Below are positions 26,421 to 36,200 of a stretch of DNA of 64,000 nt, in pieces. The notes under the pieces were generated by a model. It was given only the letters and a program-made list of their open reading frames with translations. It did not search any database and was not told the origin of the DNA. How positions within the stretch are numbered: position 1 is the stretch's first letter; every line of letters begins with the position of its first letter. The DNA comes from Schizochytrium sp. CCTCC M209059 (taxonomy: Eukaryota; Sar; Bigyra; Thraustochytrida; Thraustochytriidae), in NCBI GenBank assembly GCA_000818945.1, contig KN805403.1, positions 295,587 through 359,586 of the forward strand. The letters are read 5' to 3'. The position numbers and the translations under genes were made by a program.

Positions 26421-27454
26421 ACTGAATCCAAAACATTCTCGTTCTTCTTTTGGCTCCATCCCACTCGCTTGACTCTCTCTTTGTCACTCTCTCTCTCTCT
26501 CTTTTATTTTGATTGTGTGTGTGTTCTGTGAAGCTCTTCTGCTATGCACAGTGTATCGCAAAGAATTTGGAAATGCAAGCTTAAAGTATTGAAGCTGGCA
26601 GAGATGAATACAGAAGCCGAAAGAAGGGCGGCGCGACTCGAGGAAGACCACCAAGAGAGGGTGGGCCGGGTTGCGAACTTGAGATCCAAAAGGTCATTTA
26701 TAGACGCGATCGTCGATACACCAAGATCGCGAGATGGAGAAAGGACAGTGACAACCTAAAAATGCTCTCAGATCCGCGTTGTCGGGAACTCTCAAACAGA
26801 AAGCGCGGAGCTCGGCTCGGTGTGGCCACGATTCCACACCAACTATATCTCGGCAGAAAAATATATAGAATCAGGACTCGTATCGCATTGCATCACACGC
26901 CTCACCGATGTAATGGAATTTTTGGCGTTTCCTTACGTGCGCTGCGCCGACGCGATACTGCATTCTTGACTAGCGTTTTTAAAACTCGATCGTCAATGCT
27001 GGTTGGCAGTGAGCGAGATTCTGCTACATTGGGCTTTGCATTATTACCGGGCGTTCCCGTTTTCATGTCCCGCCTTTCCGAAACCTTCCTCGGCGACCTG
27101 TCAAGAATGAATTTCGTAAGCACTGTGCCTAGCGACGAATTCAGCACGGGGACGGGGATGCATGCGTCTGCTGCGACACAGGAGGTGGCGGAGACAAGGG
27201 CACCTTAAGGCACTTCTCATGCATGCATGCCCTGGCGGCTGCCGCCAATTGACCGTAACGGTCAATTCTGCCAGAAAAAAAAAGAAAGGAAGAAACAGAG
27301 AGAGAAAACAGAAAGCTCGACTTGGCCGATGTAGTACGTAGTAGCCTATCACTCGCAAGTACAGAGAAAAAATTAAGCGTATTCGGACTCTCCGGTGCGC
27401 AGAGCATGCATGTATGACTCAGAACAGAGCCCATTGTGGCGGCAAACCTCCGCC
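26421..27454. other. Intergenic region with degenerate-looking sequence and a palindrome
   Basis: The first part is the 3' flank of the kinase gene, with a CT run at about 26483-26502. A 71-codon charged frame (26544-26759) and a 148-codon frame (26762-27208) are open, but neither matches a family, and base composition is less GC-rich than in the genes. The right part is the promoter of the choline-transporter-like gene and contains a 21-bp palindrome and a purine-rich stretch near 27272-27312. Confidence 0.45.
27247..27267. promoter_or_regulatory. 21-bp palindrome with Myb-type half sites
   Basis: The sequence AATTGACCGT-A-ACGGTCAATT has perfect 10-bp arms around one base. Each arm ends in a CCGTTA/AACGG-type core, the classical Myb recognition element. 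It lies about 190 bases upstream of the CTL start at 27455. Binding is inferred. Confidence 0.5.
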
Positions 27455-29983
27455 ATGGCACGGAGCACCTCCCGCAAGGTGGAGGCGATTCCAACGCCGG
27501 CCCAGGCCGCCCGAGGCGCACGTCCAGAACGTGCCAAAAAATGCACAGACTGCTGCTTCATCCCGCTCTTTGTAGTCTTTTGGGCGGGCATGCTAATTGT
27601 CGCCATCGTAGGCTTTGCCACGGGTGACGCCAGACGGCTCATTTTCGCGACAGACTACCTCGGCCAAACGTGCGGGACGTGCGTTAACGATGGCGAGAGC
27701 TGCGGCGCCAGCATCTATTACCCACGCGTTGGCTTCGATGCCATCCTTCAGGGTTATGACCCCGAGGCCTCTGTATCCTCGATCGCGACCGCGGCACTCG
27801 ACCTGTACGGAATCTGCGTCGCAAGCTGTCCCGAGGTGGGCTCCTTCGTCTGCACATATGACGTAGAAAAGGCTCTCGGCCAAGTCACAGCCAGTGATGC
27901 AGAGAGGCAAAGCGTACTACAGTCGTGTGCACTCGAAATGAACGCAGCGAGTCTCGGCGCTCTTAACAACTACGGCGTCGACGCTCTTGGTGAACCTTGC
28001 CGAGAGTTCATGCAAGGATGCTGGTACGTGGCCCAGCCCCAGACCAACGTATTTTTTCGTTGCGTGGGAACAGAGTCCCTCAACGAAACGGCCTCATACT
28101 CCTGTTACGAGCCGGCCTTCCAGGATGAGGAGCACACCCAACGCATGCCGGCCCGGGTCTGTCCTGACCAAGCAGATCTCGAGGTCCTTCCCACATCTGA
28201 ATGCGACCCGGAAGTTTGTCTCGAGCGAGCCGGCAAGGCCTGCGTCAAAAACGATCGATGTATGTACGAGCTGAAGCGTACGGTGACCTACTCCGTTGTG
28301 AATCCGCGCGCAGGCGCGGTGGACATTGTAGCCTCCCAATTGGGCACGTGGACGCAGACGATTTCCCGCAACATTGGCGATCTCCAAGAAACGTGGTGGA
28401 CGATTCTTCTAATCGGCGTGTTTGGGGCCAGCTTGATGGGCGCACTTTGGATGACGATTCTAAAACACTTTGTGGGCGTCTTTGTCTGGCTCATGCTCTT
28501 TCTCTCCTTTGTCGGCCTCACAGGTCTTGTTCTCGTATGCTTTGCCAAGGCCGGGAAGCTCACCGAGACCGTGGACCAGATCTCCGACGCCACAAACAAC
28601 AACCTTGTGCTCGCCACGATCCTTTCCGCCAACGAAACCCAGACCCGTCTCTGGAACGCGATGGGCATCCTTTTAGCGATATTTGAGTGCGTTTATTTCC
28701 TCTTTATCGTCGCCATGTGGCACAGACTAAAGCTCGCGATTAAGGTGTTGATCCAGGCATCCAAGGCCATCGAGAGCATCAAGTCGCTCATCTTTGTTCC
28801 TCTCGGCACGTCACTTTGCGTCTTCGTGCTCGGTGTGTACGCCGTCGGTGTCTTTGGCTACATCGTCACGGCTGGTGCCTCTGAGATTGAGAATCTAACC
28901 ATCGAGGGGATCGCGGACGGGGTGTTGAACCAAACGAGTTCCCTACAAGCAGCAACGCTCAAAGAAGCAGATGCCGGACCCCGCCACTTGCAGGCTTCTT
29001 TCGGCCAGAACCCAGCAAGTGCAGCACTTGTTACGCGCGACCTCGCAAGCGTCAATATGACGTCCGTACTTAATGTGGCACTGCAAAAGGTTGTTGGTGT
29101 CCCAGGCCTCCCGGGTATGGTCTTGTACCATATTTTGGGGTGTTTGTGGACCTACTATGTCATTTCGGGCACCGGCGTGCTCACAATGTCGTCAACTGTG
29201 TCGCGGTGGTATTGGCGGGGAGGCAGTGACTACTCCCCGGAAGACGACGCCGAAAACAAGGACGCCCGAATCTCAGCGATTCGCTCCTACTTTTATGTTC
29301 TCCGCTACCATGCTGGAACAGTGTGTTTTGGAGCACTTTTGATCTCGACAATGCAGCTTGTACGGCTTATTGTCTGGTACATTGTGAGACAGACCAAAAA
29401 GTTAGAGGAGAACGCGATTACGCGCTATATCCTTTGCGCTCTCGGAAGTTGCCTTTGGTGCACCAAGTGGCTGCTGCAGTTTGTCACGACGAACGCGTAC
29501 ATCATGGTTGGCATGCACGGGTGCTCCTTTTGTATTGGCGCAGAACGTGCAGTAGGGGTGCTCGCGCAAAATCTCGGACGGGTTGTGGCCGTGAGCCTCG
29601 TCAACACGTTGGTCTCGACGCTTTCCATTCTGGTCATCGTCTCGACGTGCGCCATTCTCGAGTATCTGTGGCTCGACCGAGACGTCACTTTTTCATCTGC
29701 TGGGGAGCATGCCATCAATTCTTCAGTGCTCTCAATCGTGTTGACTGCGATCGCCTCGTTTTGGGTAGCAAATGGTTACATGCAGGTCTACGAGGTCGCC
29801 GTAGAAACAATTCTCCTCTGTTTTTGCCAAGATGTCAAGTTGAATCGCAAAAACAAAACCTACGTCATGAGTGGCGACGTTCGAAAAGTTATGGCGCGCC
29901 GTGGCAGGCCTCCGCCGAGCAAGGTCAAACGACACGCTTCTTCCGTTGCAGCTGCTTCCGAACCGATGGTTGCGACCACTTGA
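27455..29983 (+). CDS. Choline transporter-like (CTL/SLC44) membrane protein
   Basis: From the MARSTSRK start the product is 842 residues. The first membrane helix follows the KCTDCCFIPLFVVFW stretch, and the conserved IFATDYLGQTCG comes just after it, both diagnostic of the CTL family. A long Cys-rich extracellular loop (about residues 60-300) is followed by a cluster of roughly nine to ten membrane helices. The CTL core region is seen near YYVISGTGVLT, and the C-terminal part ends in VMSGDVRKVMARRGRPP. CTL proteins move choline or ethanolamine, or act in membrane lipid homeostasis. An in-frame Met at 27395 would add 20 residues. Gene length is slightly above the family norm (about 650-750) because of the first loop. 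Confidence 0.9.
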   Translation: MARSTSRKVEAIPTPAQAARGARPERAKKCTDCCFIPLFVVFWAGMLIVAIVGFATGDARRLIFATDYLGQTCGTCVNDGESCGASIYYPRVGFDAILQGYDPEASVSSIATAALDLYGICVASCPEVGSFVCTYDVEKALGQVTASDAERQSVLQSCALEMNAASLGALNNYGVDALGEPCREFMQGCWYVAQPQTNVFFRCVGTESLNETASYSCYEPAFQDEEHTQRMPARVCPDQADLEVLPTSECDPEVCLERAGKACVKNDRCMYELKRTVTYSVVNPRAGAVDIVASQLGTWTQTISRNIGDLQETWWTILLIGVFGASLMGALWMTILKHFVGVFVWLMLFLSFVGLTGLVLVCFAKAGKLTETVDQISDATNNNLVLATILSANETQTRLWNAMGILLAIFECVYFLFIVAMWHRLKLAIKVLIQASKAIESIKSLIFVPLGTSLCVFVLGVYAVGVFGYIVTAGASEIENLTIEGIADGVLNQTSSLQAATLKEADAGPRHLQASFGQNPASAALVTRDLASVNMTSVLNVALQKVVGVPGLPGMVLYHILGCLWTYYVISGTGVLTMSSTVSRWYWRGGSDYSPEDDAENKDARISAIRSYFYVLRYHAGTVCFGALLISTMQLVRLIVWYIVRQTKKLEENAITRYILCALGSCLWCTKWLLQFVTTNAYIMVGMHGCSFCIGAERAVGVLAQNLGRVVAVSLVNTLVSTLSILVIVSTCAILEYLWLDRDVTFSSAGEHAINSSVLSIVLTAIASFWVANGYMQVYEVAVETILLCFCQDVKLNRKNKTYVMSGDVRKVMARRGRPPPSKVKRHASSVAAASEPMVATT

Positions 29984-30223
29984 TCACAATATTAAAAAAG
30001 AAAAATCGGCAAAGGACGAGAAGAAGACACACCAAGAATGAAAAAGGAAAGGAACGGAAAGGAAGAGAAAAGGGGGATTTGGAAAGAGGATTGGATGTGT
30101 TCACATTCGCATTGACTAATATACGCCTCTGCGTAATATAACATGGCTTACAAACATTTTGATAGTTTACAAGGTGAGAATGAGAAAGGCGAGACGCACG
30201 CTCGCTCGCTCGCTCGCTCACCC

Positions 30224-33200
30224 TCATTTGTGAGCAAAGTTCTCCCTCTCTAAATATGCTTTGATCTTGCGCACATGAAAATTCGAGTTCATCGCCTCAA
30301 ACTTTTCCTGGAGCTGCTTTAGGAGATCCTTCTTGCGTTTGGCCATCGCCAACTCGAGGAGCGCCAAGAACTTTAGACGGGGCATTCTCTGATCACGCGC
30401 CTGCTCGGCAGCTTTCTCAAAGAGAGCTACCGAGCGTGAGGTGTGCTTTCCAGCTTTGACAGCAGCGAAAATGGCGCTGCAATACGTTGCGTAGGGTTGA
30501 CAAATGTCGTAAATATCGGCATAGTTCGTGGCAATGTCCAATAGCATCTGCAGTGCAGCAATAGACTGTTTCTGGGCCGTGCGGAGTGAACCGACCTTGA
30601 GCCACTGCGGGTAAAGACTGAGCAGCACGGAACGGTGGGCCGGGTCATGTTTTCCCACCTTCTTGGCAAGAGACTCGTCCGCGCGCGCCAATGCGAGATC
30701 AACCTCGTTCATTCGCAACGTGGGCACATCGGTGAGAGAGGCGTTCGATGCTCTTACAGACTGCGTATCCAAGCTGGGCCAAAAAAACGTCGACCGACGC
30801 GTCTGCACCCTGCCCTTCCGACTTTCGAGCGTCCCGGTCACTGCCTTCCCGTAGCGGGATTGAGGCGCTTGATCTCCCGACAAGCTGCCATCCGCGTTCC
30901 ATGCCGTGTCTTGAAATGGATTGAAACTATCGGCAAAAACTTCGAATATGGCCACAATCCAAGGGAAATTCGCGATGGAGAGGTTCTTAACGTGCATCTC
31001 CTCTGCCGCGAGAACGGCAGCCGTGCGCGCCACGACGAGCGCCAGGCGCGGACAGTTGTGGTTCCGCTGCATCAGGAGCGCGAGCACTGCCAGGGCATCG
31101 ACAGAGCCTGACATATTGCCGGTGAGCACCAGCTGACGCGCCATCTCGGAGCAAATGCTTTGCAGGTCCATACGGAGAAGAATATCGTCCTCGTCAGCGT
31201 CGGACTTGAGTAAATCAAGAGGAATCACCGTCACGTACTCGAGTATGGTTTGACTCACCGCGTACGATGCAAAGCAGAGTTCGGTATAGCTCGCGAGCGA
31301 GTTGACGCATTGGATACCCGAGCCACCTTTGTAAAGTTTTTCGCCGAGAGCGCGCAGCTGCATCGTGTCGCGGCCTGCAAGGAGAGAATGGATGATTTGC
31401 ATTTCCAAGCTCGTGAGGACCTCGTTGTTAAAGTTCAAGAACGAGAATATCCACGTTGCACGCTCGAGATGGTAAGCAGCCCTTTCAAAGCTGCCCGTCA
31501 GCAGAGAGTATTCTCCCATGGCAAGCGCAATGGATCCACGCACGCTCGAGCTGCGCACTTCGCTGAAGCGTGATTCGGCTTCCTTGGCGTATTGCGTGCT
31601 CAGCTCGCGCGCCCATGCGCGATTGTTCATGCCAACGAAAAAGAGCGCTTGGGACGCATAGCAGCTTGCGAGTTGATCTAGCGAGGCGGCGCCCGGATCA
31701 AGTGTACGGTTTTCGATTTTGTGATCGTTCAGGTCGAGAACAAGATTCGTGTCGCGCGTCGAATTGTAACGGCGCTCCGCACGGTTTATCGGCCGGCTCT
31801 GCGCGCACCTGCAGGCCTCCTGAGCCAAGGTCAACGCGTTGAATCTACGCTCCATGGCAACTTCGTCTCTCTGGTCGACAATGAGTGAGGCCAGCAGCTC
31901 GTAGACCTTGGAGGCTTCGAGAAAGACTTCGACATTGGTGAAAAAGTCGTCTGCTCGGATCTCGTCAAAAGCAGGCAGAGCCTCCACGCGGCTGTACTGG
32001 GTCGTAATATTTTGCACGTACTCGTGATGCTGCTTGAGGTTCTTGCGCCGAGATCGTTCCGCAAAGACAGTGCGGAAGAACCCACGGCGCGCATCACTTT
32101 TGGCGCCGTCTGGGCTCATCTTCAACAGAGTCTCAACGTGGTCGAGACGAGCTTCGATGGAGTCAGGTACGCGCGGAACCTCGAGACCAGCATGCCGCAA
32201 CCCTGCGGAGTGCTGCGTACGCACAAACTTGGTTTGGTAGGCGCCACGATTCAGTGTCTCCTGCATAACGGATCGGTCGCCGTGGGGGCCGCCTTGTCGA
32301 TCTAGTGAGCTCCCTGTCAAATCCGGGCGCACCAGCGAGAGACCGGTCTCGTTCGGTTCAGACGAGAACGACGAAGTCCCACGCGACACGAGAATACGCG
32401 CCCCTGCGGGACCTACAGTCCGCGATCCGGCCACCGACGCGTCCGGTGGCGAGGACACCAGGCCGTGGCCCACCACGGCGGCGCCGGGATCAGAATTGAT
32501 CGCAGATGTGGCGGCGTAGGAGGTCTCAGCTTCTGAAGGCGCTGTACGCGCCTCCCCTGAGGCTCCGGAGGTCCTGTGCGCCTGGCGCTGGACATCCTCT
32601 TCCTCGTCTCTGCCATCGTTCTCCCGGCTCATGTCGGCAGCAAACTCAGATCTGACAGCCCCCGAAGACGTACGCCGGTCATGCTCCCGTTCAGTAGCTT
32701 GCGACGAGCGACGCCTATTCCACGTTGACCGAAGCGTTGAGCGTCCGCTCGAGGCATACGACGCATTTGAATCGCCGGGAATAAAGACGGAAGTGGTGGC
32801 GTCGAGGCGAAGGCATGCGAGCGCGCGGCGAAGAGTTTCCTCGGCAACATCGCATCGCCCAAAGTACATGTAAGCTTCGGCCGCCTTGCGATACCAAGAT
32901 GCGCGTCTCCATTCGTCGACGAGCTGGTTCGAGCGATTGGCAAGGTCAAGCAGCTTGGAAAAGCAAGTTAATACGTGCTCCATGGTGCGAGTCTCGAGGG
33001 AGTCATTTCCGGCAATCTCAAGAAAATACATGGCCTTCTCCGTCATCTCGGCCGCGTCATAGTGTTGAGCAAGAAGAAAGTACACGGGCTGGAGATAGTC
33101 GCCCATTTTCTCCTGGTAAAACTCGGCGACGCGACGATGCAGGGCCTTTCGCATGCCCAAGGGAAGTAGACCGTACGCGGACTCTCGCAGCATAACGGAC

Positions 33201-36200
33201 GAGAAGCGAATCGTGATTGACGGGGAGTCGGGGGGTTGCCAACGAACCAGAAAGCCACGCTTCACGAGCGCGTCAATGTTCTCCTCGAGCAACTTGGAAA
33301 TCTCGCGCGGATCACCGGCGGCTGCAGCAGATCGAGCGTTGTTGGAATTGCTTCCCGCGCTCCATGGCGTGTCATCCACGTCACTCTGGAGTATGGAGCG
33401 ACCTGAGCGGGGGGATACATCTTCAGAACCGCGGTCCACCCTGGAAGCGACTTTACGCGACGACCAGCTGCCCCCTGCGCTTCGTGTGCCGCGAAAACTT
33501 CGGCCGCTCCCGACGCTGCTCGCGGAGTGACCAAGACGTCTTGAAGAATGCCGCCGTGCTGATCCCTTTGACGACCGCGAGCTGCCTTCATCACTATCGC
33601 CTTGTGAGCTATTTCTCTCGTGCGACTCCTCAAGGATCGGTTCGCCCTCATCGACGCCTTTATAGCTGAGGAGCACACTGGCAAGCTCGTGCATGCGAAA
33701 CTCCGTGCCAATTACGGCGGAGACCTTGAGCGTGAGTTGCTCATTTGGAGGAATGCGATCGATGCGGCTCGTCATCAGGCTCGTAATCGTGCTGGGAAGC
33801 CTGGGATCTTCGCTGGCCTTGACGAGATCGCACGATTCGCCCACAACGCTTACCAGACCGATCTCAATCATGTAGCGAATCAGCTCATGTGCAAAGAACG
33901 GCTGACCCTGCGTTTTGTCATAGACAATATCGGACAGACGCTGGGAAACCTTGACTGCGCCCGTCCATACTTTGATGCAATCAGCAATGTGGTGTCTTTT
34001 AAGAAGGCGAAGAGAAATTTTCACTGCGTGGCCCAGAAGATTTGACTTCGAGTACCAATCCCCAGTCGTGTCACCTGCCGCCGTCTGCAGCGCAGCGAAC
34101 ATATTTTCGCGCGCCGTCATAATGATCACAAGAGGTTCCACACGGGCGGCGAGCCGATACAAGGCTTCCATGGAGAACTGGTCCACCCACTGAAGATCCT
34201 CGACGACAAGACAGATACGCACAACGTTGTTATTCTCGCTGATCCCCCGCTCTTTGACAAAAAAATAGCGATCCGCGTGCTCAAGGTCGTGGACCGCCTT
34301 GACAAAGATCCCGACAATCAGCTTGATGATATGGACGGCATTGCGATCCCAGTCCGTTGCGCCGCCGCTCGAGAGACCATAGCGCCCGCTTCTCGGCCCC
34401 GTCTCCTTGACGCGACCAAGTTCAAAGTACTCGGGTACAATGTGTCGCAGAAGTGGTGCGTACTCTCGAACGACGCTCGGCACATTTTCGTTTTCGCCCG
34501 TGGACAGATCGCTGAGTTGCGTGACTCGTGTTGCAGCTTGCTCCTCGCCCTCCGTGTCGCTATCGATGTCTGCAGATGAGCTGCCGCGCTCGCGCTCAGC
34601 ACGATCCAACTCTGCGTCGGTCGGCGCACCGCGGCGCCGGCTCGCTCGAGTCCCTTGGGCGGTGGCAAGACCCCCAAGCCCCCCCACGGCGCGCAGAGAG
34701 CTACTGGACGGTGAAAGATCTTCAGGACTGGTCTCGCCGCCGATGTCGTCTCCTTGTTGGTTGGAGTTGAAAAGATCTTCAGTGGGAAGTCGCGCCGCGA
34801 GGAGCTCGTAAAGATCATCCTTGGACATGCGGTCCAATTTGCCGTGGCCAGCAAAGGCCCGTAGAAGCTGTGTGAAGAGCGATTTCCAAACAACGAAACG
34901 GTTGTGAGATTCCGTATCGTCACCACGCGCGAAAAGCGTGATCCAGGGGCCCCGCTGAGATCTTTCCAAGGCGTACTGGCAGAGTCGCGTCTTGCCAATG
35001 CCTGCGTCGCCCGTGATGATGAGCAAGCCAGAAGTTGGATTTCTATACTTTTGTGTTCCGCTTATAATGCGTTTCACCTGGGTTTGCTCTCTGCTGCGTC
35101 CAACTTGGCGGCGATTACTCGAACGATCGCGCTGGTCATAGATACTGACGACGAGCTTTTGTTGTTTTGGTCGATAGACTTTGACTTTTCCCTGGTGGCC
35201 TTTGACGGATATTTGGCGCGGGCGGCTAAACTTGATCCCCTTGCGGGACTCAGAGAAAGTCTGCTCGCAGCAGAAAATGCCCTTTCCGGCAGCGACCATG
35301 AAGCGCGCTGCCAGGTTGACCTTGACACCATGCAGAGTATATTCACAACGCACAGAGCCGCCGACGGTGCCGCAAAAGACCTCTCCCGTGGTAATGCCGA
35401 TCGAGCACCCGACCATCCAATCCGAGTCTTCCGACTGCATCGTGCCAAGCGAGGCTTGAATTGCCAGCGAAGACTTGATGGCGCGCACAGCGTCATTTTC
35501 GTGCTTGAGCGGTGGAAGGCCAAAGGCGCTCAGCACCGAAGCGCCCTTGTCATCAACGATGAAACGCAAGAGGGTGCCTTCAAATTCCTCGACGTGACGA
35601 TGAACGACCTCGAAGGCGCGCTGAACAGTGTGGACATCATCCTTGAACTCCAGACCAACCAAGCGACAGAACATGGTGCTGCAGACTCGCAGTTCCCCAC
35701 TCCAAATTCCGTTGCCGCCTTCAATGGAGACGAGCGCAGGAGGGGGCACGTACCCGTGCAAGAGGCGTTGCAATCGTCGGTACTGGAGCTGGTCACTTTT
35801 GGTGAACTCATTCATTTCTGTGAAGATGAGATCCTTGTCGCGAAACTCTTCGACCAGGACATCGTCCAAAAGAAAGTTCCCCGATCTAAGGTGCTCGCCG
35901 TCGAGGTGGTCACCTATAAGATCATACGTCTCGGGAGAAACGACCGTCTGGCCCGCTTGGGCCTCCGGCTCGGCACCTGCGATTTGATCCACAGGGTCAC
36001 CCGTAACAACGTATTCCCATCGATCTTTGACGCCATGCACATGATAAGCGACGATTTTGCCGCAACCAACGCCGCAGTGAACGCGGAGCTGAATTTCAGA
36101 ATCGGCCACAGTCTTGAACTCATACCTTTCAGAGACCAGCTCCAAAGCGACTTGACACGCGCACAGCGTGGCCTCCCTTAAACTATTTTCTTCGCAGTCG

